Positions 22,786 through 34,984 of a DNA stretch of 64,000 nt are shown piece by piece. The notes below the pieces were generated by a model that was not told where the DNA came from, did no database searches, and saw only the letters and a list, made by a program, of their open reading frames with translations. A program made the position numbers and the translations under genes. The DNA comes from Dolomedes plantarius. Taxonomy: Eukaryota; Arthropoda; Arachnida; Araneae; Dolomedidae. Every line of letters starts with the position of its first letter. Positions within the stretch are counted from its first letter, which is position 1. The DNA lies in the NCBI GenBank assembly GCA_907164885.2, contig OU015490.1, positions 203,122,161 to 203,186,160 of the forward strand. Reading direction: 5' to 3'.

Positions 22786-23710
22786 AAGATTTTACATATC
22801 AAATTTTGAGGAAATTCTCTCCTGTTGGGTGGAGGGGGATGATTGATAACTATGTCTAAACTGAGGGAGACCTACACCAATACCGAAGGCTACCATATAC
22901 TGAGGACAAAGTACAAAATGATTACTTCTGGACTGGCAATTCTGGTCACTATAGTAAGATCACTTGGGGTATACATAGAGGATAACGTTTCAACATTTTT
23001 TTAAAAAATAAACTCCATGGAGAATGCAGTTAAAAATGACAGAGAATGTGGTAAATGCAATGTAGAGTTTCGTAATTCTTTGTGTAGCTTTTTAAGAGAT
23101 ACATGCTAAAAGCTATTTTAGTTAATGTCTATGTCTAATGTTACTATCTCCTGAAATAAGTTATTAATATTCGTGTTTGCTCATCTCTATGTAATAATAA
23201 AAATGTCGGTCAGTTTTCAGGGTCAACTTTTGAAAAGAGATGTATTTTTATGGACAGCGTTAACAATAACTTCCATGATATTGATTATTATGTGTACAAC
23301 AATTAACTACTGTTTCCTAAAGTTGAGCATGCTTGAAAAACTTATATCTTACCTAAGAGAAGGGCACACCAAATTCATGATGCATCAGAAAAATCATGAA
23401 AAATCCTGGACCACTACCACAGAATACTGTAGACAGTAATAGCAATAACTGACTAAATTTTCATGAAGAAAAACAAATAATTGCGTGTTTAAATAAAAAA
23501 ATGTTGCAGTGCATGATTTTTCTAAGGGATACCAATAGTAATTCTGCTATGGATGACGTTTCTATAGAAATATTTTCTGTAAGAAATTATGTGCTTATCT
23601 ATACAGAATGTTTTATGTTGTGGAACTGAAAAATTTTTTAGTAGATATAGTTGAAGTTTCGTCAAAATTTGCCTGGAAGTGTACGCTACTATATGAAGAT
23701 ACTTAACTGA

Positions 23711-23886
23711 TTTGGTTTGGTTTGGTTTGGAGCGCTGCGGTCAACTTTTTGCTACACGAGGGTTAAATAGACCGGGACCTAAGGTTTGAAGCCAATTCCA
23801 AACGGCTGCAAACATCCATGCCAACAGTAGGACTCGAATCCACATCATCTGAACCAAATGCCAGCGCTTTAGCCATTCAGCCTGGC
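23711..23886 (-). mobile_element. tRNA-derived SINE (family S1), copy 1
   Basis: On the minus strand it starts GCCAGGCTGAATGGCTAAAG (A-box-like TGGCTAAAGCGCTGG) and has the B box GGATTCGAGTCC, followed by a body and a (CCAAA)n tail. Flanks GATACTTAACTGA (ending at 23710) and GATACTTAACTTGA (23887-23900) form a duplication of about 13 bp with one indel, as expected for LINE-driven insertion. A second copy is at 52140-52310. It is a retroposon, not a tRNA gene. Confidence 0.85.
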
Positions 23887-23939
23887 GATACTTAACTTGA
23901 AGAGTGATACGCTGCCATACTAACCGATGAAATACTTAT

Positions 23940-24805
23940 GAATGAAATGGATACAGATAAGATGAAAGGGAAAGATCGTAGTGAAGCCGGATTTAGATTT
24001 GAACTTTGCCTTACGTTTTACCCCCTCTCCCCCCCCCCCCAAAAAAAAAGAGAGATGGAGACGAACATCCTACGTTTACACAGCGTTTTTTCAAAAAACA
24101 CTTATCTACAAAACACATAACATCCTTTTCTGACAAAAACTTTCCGTCTTTACCAGTTAAATTTTGCTGTTATCATTTGGTAATTTTGATAATAGTAAGA
24201 TCCCAAATAACCGCCATTATTGTAGAGTGGTTACCATAACACGCTACCGGACTCCAATCTTGGCTATGCGGATATGGATGTTCCTGCCCCCCCCCCCCCC
24301 TCCCGTCATAGGAAGCAATATTGTTTATCCTATTGGGCGCTCACGTAATAAATAAAAAGCCAATGTGTGTTTGGGCGAATGACCTCGGGATCAGTGCTTG
24401 CCTCATTGATAAAATAATAATAGTAATAACCCCAAAATATAAAGATGAACCTTTCCCTTTTCTTGTTGTCGTCCCAATGAAGACAATAGCTAATACAATA
24501 CAATGAGATTCCTTAACTAGGTTCAGAACAATGATTAATAAAAGTTAATAAAGTGGCGGACGGTTGTGGATTACTGGGTATGCTAGAATCAGTAATGGTT
24601 TTTGCTGTGCTTACGTCCTTTCAAATGGCGTATGCTAAATAAATTATATTGATTTGCATGCAAGGAATCCTGATATTTTCGACTTGTCTGACTTGTAGAC
24701 AAATCTATAAAAAAATCTTGCTTTGGACTGACATAAGCCTCAGTCATAAAATACGATTTAGTAGAGGCTACTTTGACATCAATTGGTTTACTTTTAGACA
24801 TATGT
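23940..24805. other. Unique DNA with poly-C runs
   Basis: Contains C-runs at about 24029-24040 and 24287-24303, and a polypyrimidine tract. No gene recognised; the short frames here are unsupported. Confidence 0.4.
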
Positions 24806-24810
24806 ATATA

Positions 24811-25575
24811 CAGGGTGGTCATAAAAAAAACTTTGCCGATATATGGACCTCTAGCGGCTGTTCCGTTCAACCGATCGAAATGAGATTTCAGATATAGTTA
24901 TTCAGAGATATGTGCTCGGGATTCTGTGAACGATAACAAAGTGGCGTTCACGGTTACGGTTATAGGTACATAAACTCGAAATTTTCGAATAGCAACGCCC
25001 ACTTTTTCCCGTCGTAAAATATTCAGCGCAAGCGAAAGCCCTAAATAGCGTTGGAACGGTACGTGTATCACAAAAAAAATGGACGCGTCGTGCACGCACA
25101 AAATACAGCTCTGCGAACGGCCAGCAAAAGCACGATCGGGGGCACGCACGGAGGAAATTTGCAAATGACAGAGGCAAGACACCAATCACTGATGACAACA
25201 CAGATCAGACAAAAGAAAACTTTTATTTGGATTGCACATTTTCAAAATGGGTGTCATCATCGTGTTTTTGTTGGCCGTTCGCAGAGCTGTTTTTTATGCG
25301 TGCATAACGCGTCCGTTTTTTGTGATACACGTACTGTTCCAACGCTGTTTAGGGTTTTTGCATGCGCTGAACATTTTGCGACGGGAAAAAGTATGCATTG
25401 TCATTCGAAAATTTCGAGTTTCTGTACCTGTAACCGTGAGCACCACTTCGTTATCGTTCACAGAATCCCGTGCTCATACCTCTGAATAACTATATCTGAA
25501 ATCTCATCTCGATCGGTTGAACGGAACAGCCGCTACAGGTCCATATATCGGCAAAGTTTTTTTATTACCACCCTA
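24811..25575. mobile_element. Near-palindromic foldback element
   Basis: The left arm (24811 to about 25138) and the right arm (about 25248 to 25575) are reverse complements over about 330 bp, with visibly high identity (roughly 85-90%), separated by a spacer of about 110 bp. The outer ends read CAGGGTGGTCAT on the left and TAGGGTGGTAAT on the right (reverse strand), each bordered by TA. The opposing open frames at 24898-25201 and 25051-25489 give similar peptides simply because they read the two arms. It fits a TA-target foldback MITE. If transcribed it would fold into a long hairpin RNA. Confidence 0.85.
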
Positions 25576-27555
25576 TATATTATTATTTCTATTCCTACAA
25601 GGAAACGGTTTTCCGTTTAACCCTATATACTGACCATTCCCAAAACAGTAGAAGGAGAATTTTTCTAAATGCTTCTTAATACCTCTATAATTAAGCCAGA
25701 ATTTTACATTCTCTAATTCCTAAAAAGTGATTTTTTTAAGTATTTATTTTGAAAACATATTAAACAGTTTCTACTCGAATATAACGCTCAGTTTTTGTCT
25801 AAAATTCTTGAGTGTAAAATTAGAACACCTATCAAAATCGGGTAAATGGAAAAATTAATATTTTCTTATAGGGACGTAAATTCTTTTTAGTATGAAATAT
25901 GCGTAATTTTCTAGACAACTTTCTCTGTAAATTTTTTATATCTAAAAACACATGATTTCAGTACCTAGCGGTTAGTTTTGAAGGTGCGTGTTAAATTTGA
26001 AAAAAAACACGTTGTTTACTTAATAATAAGGAACATCCAACAAACTTGCAAATAAATATATAAAATTTACAGTAAACATGAAAAGTTGTATATTAAATCC
26101 TTTTATTAATATTTGGTCACATTATTCCTCTTTTACATTATGCATTGTGGACAGATGTAAGGGTTTGATACATGCAAATTTTTAATTTAAAAAAATTAAT
26201 TCAAACTGAAAAAATTAAATTTAAATTAAAAAATTAAATTTAAATTTAAATTTAAAACTCATTTAAAGAAAGAATTTCATGGTGACTGGGGCTTTTCGGA
26301 ATGTTAGCAAAGATGTTTATAAAACGAAAGTCATAAGAGAGAATCCTTGGATGTTTCGAAAAATTTTTGATAAGTTTCTCTCTTAAAGTGGTTAGTGTAG
26401 GGTATTAGTTTCAAAAGAATTTTAAATCAAATTACTAATGACAGTGATTCAAATTTTTAATCTCCCACTGCGTTTGAGAAATTTCCTTCAACTATGCATC
26501 TTCGAAAAGTGACGACGTTGAATGAAGCTTATGAATATATATTACAGTAACTGAATTCAACACGCTACAGTAACTAATAAATGGTTCAAAAACACATATT
26601 TAATGTTATCCTTTATCACCTCTTTCCTTATAGAGGAAATATGAATGTTTAGCATTTTAGTGTAATGCAACAGGGTTTGCATTTAACTCAGCCTTATACA
26701 AATAAATAGGCTGACGGAAATAATTTATATTAAATTTTCTCAAAACGTAATAAGAATTTCTAACCATGCTTATTACACTGTATCATAAGAGAAAAAAATA
26801 AAGCTGACAAACTCTAGAGCCGAAATCTACTGACATAAACATGAAAAGAAATTTTCGCAACTGCTGTTAGCTTAAATGAGGATATCTTCTTAGTAAGTAA
26901 ATTATAACCATTTCGTTTATAGACATCCCTTTATTGCAGCCGCTAATGGAAACAACCAAAACTACATCTATAGGAAATTGACGCAGCCTGTATTTCCAGA
27001 GACCATTGCCTAAGGTACCTCCCCCCCCCCCTCTTTATGCTTTCCTTAGTATGGTTTGGCAGGCGAGTATGATAGTGGAGGCAAAGCAATATCCAAAGCT
27101 GTACTTTTCTAAATTTTTACAGGTCACTCACGATTTCCATTCACATTAGCCTACTGTGGAAAAAGCAAACAAACCAAATGACTTCGATGCTACTTGATTC
27201 TGCCTGATACAAGTCCTTTAAGAATTAGTAAGTTATGCTAAAGTAAGGCCCATGGCAACTCTAATGCTGATTGAAATGCCTAGTTTTGTCAATAATGAAC
27301 CCCACCAATATACGAGGGTTTGTCTCGTGCAGTTTTATCATACTTCTACGTGAGTTAAGCCAAATAAAGCCTTAATCGTTTTCTGGACTGTAAAAACTTT
27401 AAATGAATTAATTTGGTTTTGTGCTTATGTGGTGGGACTCGTGGTAATATTGACTTCCCGATTTTCATATCACAATATCAGCTTTCACAAGACATTCTTT
27501 TATTTTGATTATAATCGACTTCATATGCATTTGGAACGTGGACTAAGGGGAACTA
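25576..27555. other. AT-rich DNA, no gene seen
   Basis: Includes a very AT-rich stretch of ATTTAAATT words (26170-26265) and a C10-type run near 27020. No protein fragment or repeat match was recognised. Confidence 0.45.
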
Positions 27556-27557
27556 TT

Positions 27558-27972
27558 CTGCTCGAAGTACTAACCCTATTGGATTTACTCCTCAATGTTA
27601 ACCTATGGAGAAAATTTGCAAGGACTGCCGACTTGGATTTAAAGATTTGTTTTAAAAAGTTGTAAATTCCGTAATAGAGAAAGAAATTTTACACCTTGGA
27701 GCATTTTAGCTTTTTTTAAATGCAACTAAAATTTTAAAATTTAAACTGTATGAGGAAAAACTTGGTATAGTGTGTTTTAAACGCTCCTAAATTCCTTTGG
27801 TGAACGAAATTTATAAAATGAATCCTGTTGCAAGGTGCAGAAAAGTTCAGGCATCTGAAAATACCATTTTTACTGGATTATCAGCATTTATGTAGCTGAA
27901 AATAGAAGACAAGTTTTCTCCATAGGTTAACATAGAGACAAGCGAATCCATTAGGGTTAGTACACAGCAGCC
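27558..27972 (+). mobile_element. TTAA MITE (family T2), copy B
   Basis: The left end is diverged (CTGCTCGAAGTACTAACCCT). The right end is well kept (CTCCATAGGTTAACAT to GTACACAGCAGCC, followed by TTAT). The internal sequence matches copies A and C. The frame 27429-27665 crosses its left border and is not a gene. Confidence 0.7.
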
Positions 27973-28029
27973 TTATACGAAACTTTGAAGGAGTTTAGAG
28001 GGTCTTCCACGTGCGTTTCAAAGTTGAAG

Positions 28030-28780
28030 CCCTGTAATGAAATTATAAGCCCATTCTAGCCGAACAAAGGTCTAATTCCGACTGATTAATCGAACACGCT
28101 GATTGCAAAAGCTTGGCTTTGCTATCATTTTCTCCTACTTAAGATAACGATCAGGCATCGCCCCTGTTATTAAAGTCGGTGCTCCCCGTTGGCAGCGGTC
28201 CAATCAGTGTGAGAAACAGAGGCTGGTACGTGACATCCACGGCTAATGCGACTTTTGTCCAACAAATTAAGCCCCTTAATAGGACTCATCTTCTCAAACG
28301 ATTATTCGCGGATTCTTGTCAGGGGGCCTCATGCAGCTGGCAACAATAGCACCTAGCCATCTGGTAGGAAAAGGTTTCATTAGCATTTAGCCTTCCACCC
28401 ATTTCCTTTGCTGTCGACCAATCGTTTAGTTGAGGATGACTCTGAGGAGTGTTTCCAGCGCTCAGGATGGGAGTCAGTGGAGCATGATGCGCATGTTCTT
28501 TGGAGTGGAACCTTCTTGTGTATTCTGAGGATGCCTACCCGCGGGCGAGCGGCTTGTTCAGCTATTTGTTGCGACAGCTTTCAGCTTTGTCTGTCTTTGA
28601 TAACGACAAGGTACCTGTGCCGTGTACAGGATATTAAAATGAAAATTTCTTCATTTTCTCATCTCCCGTGTCAGCTATTTTGGGGGCCATCTAGCGAAAA
28701 TGTCTCAATAATTGGATCCATAACACCGGTTTTTACCCGTCCGTTATCAAAAAGGTTTTGACATGAGCGGCAGTGAGTGT
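28030..28780. other. GC-richer unique island, with a 117-codon open frame
   Basis: The longest GC-richer island in the window, without matches to repeats. It has homeobox-like words (CTGATTAATCG near 28080, AAATTAAG near 28265), the E-box CAGCTG at about 28334 and GTGCC/CACGTG-like words. A frame of 117 codons (28408-28761) starts with ATG inside it. The protein is Cys/Ser-rich and resembles nothing I know, and no splice or promoter evidence supports it. I read the island as possible regulatory DNA. An unrecognised exon cannot be excluded. Confidence 0.25.
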
Positions 28781-28784
28781 TGAG

Positions 28785-30220
28785 ATAAAAGATACTGCTG
28801 TCATAGGATTAGTTTTGCGTAAGGGTGACAACATGATTTATGCTACCTATTGGCGCAGAGACGATTACTCTCCTACTTTCAGGAAAAAATTCACCGTGAA
28901 GCTGACAGTATTTTTAAGTAGCTTCCTGAATTCTGCTAAGAGGGGGACATGGAGCGCATGCATAATACGTTTCAGATGTATAAACTTATAATAACATTAC
29001 ATAAGAGGGAAAGAAGATGAATAATGTTTTCGGCCTCTTCAAAGGGCTTTTAACATCATTACAAAAGTTGTTTAGATGACACGCGCTATCGACAGACATC
29101 ACAGAATTAGTCTGTTATCATCTTTTGAATTATGGGTTTTCAGCTTTTCAGGACTAAAGGACACTAAAAATCCATAAGGGTCGATAAATTCATAAGCCAA
29201 CGCGGGCCACCCGTCAGTGGAGAGAATTAATAAAAATTACAGTACTTGTATATAACTTTGTCACGAGTAAAATTCCTTGTCAATAAGGTACTCACCTTTC
29301 AGTAGGTATTCATGTTAAAACAGGCTTAATGAAAACCTTGACATTATTTTTATTTGACTAAAGCTACATAACCAGATACAATCCGGGATTTTAAATGAGT
29401 CTTCAAAATGTTTTTCTGTTATAAAGACGTTTTGTTTTTGTTTTGATATATTTCAAAGAAACAATGTATATTTGATAATAATTAGTTCTGGTTTAGGAAT
29501 TCATTTATTCATCTTCACATTCACAGGTTTAAGAATTAACACCTAAAAAAATTAATAGTTTAGGGACAAGCTATATTCATTCTTAATATAGCTTGGCAAT
29601 GTAATACAGCCTCACAACTTACGAGCTAATCACATAAACGAGTAACGAGGGCTTCAGCTATAAATATGAACAGAATTATAAATTTTCTTTTCCCCCTTTC
29701 TCTCTGCGGATGAAGATCTTTCTCATCTCTGCGTTTTCAGAATGCTGATGATTCAACTTTCTAACAGTATTTTGTAATTTCACCTTTCGTTTTTAACTCA
29801 AAAGAAAGTGAACATCAGGTTGTACGGTCCCCATAAATATAGTCAGCCAACTAATCATGGTCCATGCGACATGAATGAAGTTTTAGAATTTACTTTATTA
29901 TTGTATTTCCCATATTGATAGGACGAATACACATTTTACAATTTTACAGAGTAGCACAAAGAAATGTTCATGATAATCTATGAAGAGTCAAAGGAAGAAA
30001 AATTATTTAGTTACATATAAACTTAGGAAAATTGAGAGACTGTGATGCTTAAACTCTTAACAGTATAGTTAGTAGAAGTAATACAACGATCCATATAAAC
30101 TGAGAATAATTCAAGTCATGACTCGACAGAATAATGTAACACGTTCTTAACCAGAATTCAAACTTAAACTCTTGGAATATTTTAATCCAGCACTCATTAT
30201 AAGATTTATATAAAAGAAAG
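28785..30220. other. AT-rich DNA, no gene seen
   Basis: No recognised protein, RNA or repeat. Confidence 0.45.
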
Positions 30221-30292
30221 TTTATATCATGTCAGTGGTGGCTCCAGGCTAGAGATTTGGGGTGGGGGGGGGGGCAACGTTGGCTCTTAGGG

Positions 30293-30343
<51 letters not shown>

Positions 30344-30516
30344 CAGTAGAATCTCGATCTATCGTTTTTCAAGGGACCGACTGAAATGAACGATAAATGC
30401 GGAGAAACGATAGATGCGGGAACATAACAAAGCAATATAATCGCTGGGACTGGAAGAAATGAACGACACATGCGGGAAAACGATGATCCGGAAAACGATC
30501 GATCGAGATTCCACTG
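30344..30516. mobile_element. pogo-type MITE (family P3), copy 1
   Basis: Ends CAGTAGAATCTCGATCTATC and (reverse strand) CAGTGGAATCTCGATCGATC, with TA on both sides (30342-30343 and 30517-30518). Repeated AACGATAAATGCGG-like words inside. Same family as 56656-56824. Confidence 0.85.
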
Positions 30517-30520
30517 TATA

Positions 30521-31662
30521 TCTTATATATATATTTCTTCTGTCCGTGTGTATGTAACTGAACTCCTCCTAAACGACTGGACTGATTTTTATGAAATTTT
30601 GTGTGTGCAATTTAGTTGATTCGAGAATGGTTTAGATTCACAATTTGATCCGATAGAATATGTTTTTATATTTTTAATTAATTAATAAAAAACCAACAAT
30701 TTATAAGGGGGTGCGTCCGGTAAATGGAAGCTGTTACAGTTTGTGAAATCACCCCTCTAGATAATGGCGTCCACGTTAGGTTTAGTTAGCAAACAGCGAG
30801 CGAAAAAATAAAAATAAATAAAATCAAAAAGTTTCAAGTCATATATTAAACCAGAATAATAAATGAAAATAATAATCTTTCAAGTCAGATTTTATACTCT
30901 AAAATGGATCAGATCCAACGGCATATTGATACTCTCGACATGCGATGGAAAATTCGAATCAACCACTTTAAGTGACACGAGATCTTTTTTAATCGCTTCT
31001 GCAATCCTCCTCGCCTATATCTTTGTGTCTATTGAAGAGCTAAAGACTAAGCTTCTATCCTGCTAACTTATTTCTGACTAAAAACTCCTCTGACATGTAT
31101 AATCACCAGCCCACAACAACTTTCCAATAGCGAATATGTTTCACTTTACCCACTAGAACACCGTGTCATTGTGGCGCATTCGGAAGGTCGCCAATTTGGA
31201 AAGTACCATGCTCTCGACCCGGGTTCGAATCCTGAGTTGTGTAAATTTTGCTTGACCTGTTATTTCAGCTTTTTTTTTAAGGCTTTTTTATTTCAGCTTT
31301 TGTTTTATTATTTTTTAAATTATTTAATTATTATTTTACTTTCTTTTATTATTTTTTTTATTTTAATTTTTTTAAATTATTATTTTTTAAAATTATTATT
31401 TTTATTTTTTCAGCTTTTTTATGATGAAATACCGAATATAGCTGAAATCTGAGGAGTTTATTATACATTTATACATTTTTAATTGGGTTTTCATATTATT
31501 AAGATGTATAATATTTCGTATGCTTTTTTTCTATGTTATTTATACTGTGTTAATTTTTAAATTGATTTTGGTTAACAAACATTTTTAAAATTCCGGGCAT
31601 CGACGGGTACTTCAGCTAGAATTACAACGTTTGAACAGGACAACGTCTGTCGGGTCCGCTAG
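30521..31662 (+). mobile_element. Non-autonomous Helitron (family H3) with two 3' ends
   Basis: Starts TCTTATATATATATTTCTTC after A and ends GTCTGTCGGGTCCGCTAG before T (31663), with the small stem GACA-ACGTC-TGTC close to the end. A second, inner terminus, CGACGGGTACTTCAGCTAG, ends at 31619, 43 bp earlier. The copy at 32090-33078 has the same double end. No Rep/helicase. Confidence 0.75.
31171..31231 (+). promoter_or_regulatory. tRNA-like A and B boxes inside Helitron H3
   Basis: TGGCGCATTCGG (A-box-like) and GGTTCGAATCC (perfect B box) are about 40 bp apart, a spacing normal for internal RNA polymerase III promoters. The same pair occurs in the second H3 copy near 32576-32640. It could be a captured tRNA or SINE head. 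Function is not shown. Confidence 0.4.
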
Positions 31663-31680
31663 TATATATATATATATATA

Positions 31681-31735
31681 GATGCATGCATAAATATATA
31701 TAGAAACTCCTGCCGTAAAAGTGGAATAACCAATG
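31681..31735 (+). repeat. Short duplicated segment next to (TA)n, copy 1
   Basis: GATGCATGCATAAATATATA followed by a GCCGTAAAAGTGGAATAAC word recurs at 32039-32090, again directly after a TA tract and before H3 sequence. It suggests local duplication or replication slippage between the TA tracts. Sequence 31736-31880 is unique. Confidence 0.75.
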
Positions 31736-31885
31736 CCGAAAAAGAGTAACAATTTTCCGGCAAATTCTAAAAGAAATGTCCGTACATCAGGAGCTCATTT
31801 CTTATGACTTTTCTTGACAAAGTTAGAGGCCCCAATCCCGCCCACCCTTAATGGGTTTTTAATTATATAGGTACTGTATGTATGT

Positions 31886-31888
31886 ATG

Positions 31889-31950
<62 letters not shown>

Positions 31951-31956
31951 CATATA

Positions 31957-32032
<76 letters not shown>
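31886..32032. repeat. (TA)n microsatellite, with (TATG)n at the left
   Basis: About 145 bp, mostly alternating TA, with TGTATGTATG at its start and one ATACATATA interruption. Confidence 0.95.
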
Positions 32033-32034
<2 letters not shown>

Positions 32035-32089
32035 TATAGATGCATGCATAAATATATATAGAAACACTTGCCGTAAAAGTGGAATAACA

Positions 32090-33078
32090 TAAAAAAACAA
32101 CAATTTATAAGGGAATGCGTCCGGTAAATGGAAGCTGTTACAGTTTGTGAAATCACCCCTCTAGATAATGGCGTCCACGTTAGGTTTAGTTAACAAACAG
32201 CGAGAAAAAAAAATAAAAATAAATAAAATCAAAAATTTTTAAGTCATATATTAAACCAGAATAATAAATGAAAATAATAATCTCTCAAGTCAGATTTTAT
32301 ACTCTAAAATGGATCAGATCCAACGGCATATTGATACTCTCGACACGCGATGGAAAATTCGAATCAACCACGTTAAGTGACACGAGATCAATTTTAATCG
32401 CTACTGCTATCCTTCTCGCCTATATCTTTGTGTCTATTGAAGAGCTAAAGACTAAGCTTCTATCCTGCTAACTTATTTCTGACTAAAAACTCCTCTGACA
32501 TGTATAATCACCAGTCCACAACAACTTTCCAATAGCGAATATGTTTCACTTTACCCACTAGAACACCATGTTATCGTGGCGCATTCATTCGGAAGGTCGC
32601 CAATTTGGAAAGTACTATGCTCTCGACCCGGGTTCGAATCCAGAGTTGTGTAAATTTTGCTAAACCTGTTATTTCAGCTTTTTTTAAAGGCTTTTTTATT
32701 TCAGCTTTTATTTTATTATTTTTTAATTATTTAATTATTATTTTATTTTATTTTATTTTTTTTAATTTTAATTTTTAAAAATTATTATTATTTAAAAGTA
32801 TTATTTTTATTTATTTTTATTTTTTTCAGCTTTTTTATGACGAAATACCGAATATAGCTGAAATCTGAGGAGTTATCATGCATTTATACATTTTTAATTG
32901 TGTTTTCATATTATTAATATGTATAACATTTCGTATGCTTTTTTTTCTACGTTATTTATAGTGTGCTAATTTTTAAATTGATTTTGGTTAACAAACATTC
33001 TTAAAATCCCGGGCATCGCCAGGTACTTCAGATAGAATTACAACGTTTGAACAGGACAACGTCTGTCGGGTCTGCTAG
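32090..33078 (+). mobile_element. Helitron H3, copy 2, 5'-truncated
   Basis: Matches 30690-31662 at roughly 95% from AACAATTTATAAGGG to the final GTCGGGTCTGCTAG before T. It lacks the first about 170 bp. The inner terminus is present but mutated (CTTCAGATAG, ending about 33036). The H3 frames of 67 codons in the two copies (30863-31066 and 32268-32471) are matching but unrecognised and too short to be a Rep protein. Confidence 0.8.
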
Positions 33079-33260
33079 TATATATATATATATATACATA
33101 AGAAATAAACATCTTCACATTTTAAATTTAAACTTATTTAGTAATAAGTCAACGATTATATAATTTTAGGCTATGAAAAAAAAATACGCCAGGCTTTTTT
33201 TTGGGAGGAGGGATTGTCCCTAGTCCCCCCCCCCCCTTTGAAGCCGCCCTTGTATCATGT

Positions 33261-34980
33261 ACTGTTTAGAAAAATATTTTTAATTCAACGAAATTATTTT
33301 GATACACACAATTTTGATTACACACACATAAGTTTTTATTTGTAAATTCGTCAAAAAATTTCTACTGGTACTGAAGAAGAAAAAACAAACAATATGCTGT
33401 TTTAAGCAAATAAACTTTTCTTTCACTTAACAAAAAGTCATATTATAAAGTTAAATATGTTACTTTTTTTGTATTAAATGTGTTTTCCTTACAGCATTTT
33501 CAGCAAAAGGCTTTGTTTCGGGGGGGGGGGGGGAGTGAAATAACAAACATATTTGACGTAATTTAATGTAATTTGGAGATACTTAAACATCACTGTGAAA
33601 AGCAAGGTTCTGTTAAGAAAGCTCTTTTGTTTAAGCGAGGTTGTTATAGAATATCATTACCAGAAAAAATACTTTACTACAACTGCTAGCTGAAATAGCT
33701 GACAAAGGGATAAAAGAAATACATTTCCCTTTTTGAAAATCATTCCTCCAGTAATTATAAATGGTTTTCATTTCTGTGAAATTTATTTTATTTAGATCTA
33801 AGTTAAAAATGTAATAATATCAGAAGCCGTAGGGGAACTTGCAGACTTTATTACAAAACCTTAACAAAATAAACAAATAAAAGCAAATAAATTTAATAAA
33901 ATTACCAGTAAATTAGCTAATATAAACTTGTGGTCTGAATCTTGACAGAATTTCTAAAATAATTTAGGCCTTCATATCTTCTATGATAACCCTTATGAGT
34001 AATTAAAATGATATCAGCTGTAAAGAGGATTAGAAAACTTTAAAAAAAATATTAATTGAAAATGATAACAAATCAGGAAGTCTGAAAAATATTTAATGAA
34101 ACAAGCAGTTAAGAAATACTCGCCAAGTGATTATTACAGGCTTTGAAGATTTTATGATTCTTTTTAAAAGTATTGCTTTCCGAGTTATTTTATCACTTCC
34201 CGTTTCTTAAGGTGTTTATGAAAGAATTTATCGATATCTTTCCTAATTAGGTCGTAATACATTATCAAATTCGTGTAAAACTACCCCATAAAATTCTAAC
34301 TTTGGATTCAGGACCTCTAATTAGCTCATTTAGTTCTATTTCCTAAAGTTCATCAACACAAAGATGAAGCTAATATAACAATTAATTGGGTTTCCTCTTC
34401 TGCTAATGAAGAAATATCTCATAGCCTCTACTTATTTAGTACCATGATTTACGCTTTCTTTTTTTCCTCTTGAGATAAACTTTACGACGCTATAACAGGT
34501 CTACGTTAAAAAATATGTAGCAGAGTATCAAATGTTATTGAAGCCAGATATATAACAGATTCTTTGAAAACACGAGATTATCAAAAATTGCAGATTATTC
34601 GTAAACATATACCAATTCCCTGTTTGATGCAATGAATTGTTAATTTTTAGAATTAGGTGAGAAATAGGACTTTTTATTTAAAAAATTGACTTTCTTGCCA
34701 ACGAAATTATACTATGATTCATAATTAATTTAATATTTATTAATCTCAAAGATTCTGATTTTGCTATTCTTAAGCAAAATTTTTGTGAGAATGTATATTT
34801 TTCCCTGTTTAAATTTTGACTTTCTCGCGTAAACTTGACGGGTAGATGTAAGGATTCTCTAAAAGAACTTGTATATTTTAAAACCCCTATTGCGTCAGGT
34901 GATGTATTTAAACAATAAAATTTGCAATTTTCCTTAAGCAAAATTATAATTCCAACATTATAAAATTGGACATTCTAAGT
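33261..34980. other. AT-rich DNA, no gene seen
   Basis: A G13-type run lies near 33520. No protein fragment or repeat match was recognised. Confidence 0.45.
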
Positions 34981-34984
34981 TCGG

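Larger units (their letters stand above)
30233..33252 (-). mobile_element. hAT-type MITE swollen to 3 kb by nested insertions
   Basis: The left end CAGTGGTGGCTCCAGG and the right end (reverse strand) CAAGGGCGGCTTCAAAGG match the two ends of the 303 bp MITE at 15573-15875 in reverse. A perfect 8 bp duplication TATCATGT flanks it (30225-30232 and 33253-33260). The body shared with the small copy runs 30233-30293 and about 33097-33252. Everything between replaced or expanded the central (TA)n: a pogo MITE, two related Helitron pieces and long TA tracts. Confidence 0.88.

Noticed and set aside
25051..25489. 144-codon frame and its mirrored minus-strand partners at 24898-25201
   Set aside because: The similar peptides arise because the frames read the two arms of the palindromic element. 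There is no independent coding evidence.
28408..28761. 117-codon frame in a GC-richer island
   Set aside because: No recognisable domain, splice or promoter context. Higher GC lowers the chance of stops, so the length is not decisive. Left as an unsupported frame.
31171..31452. 93-codon frame
   Set aside because: It lies in Helitron H3 and runs into a T-rich low-complexity tract giving Phe/Leu/Ile runs. Not a real protein.
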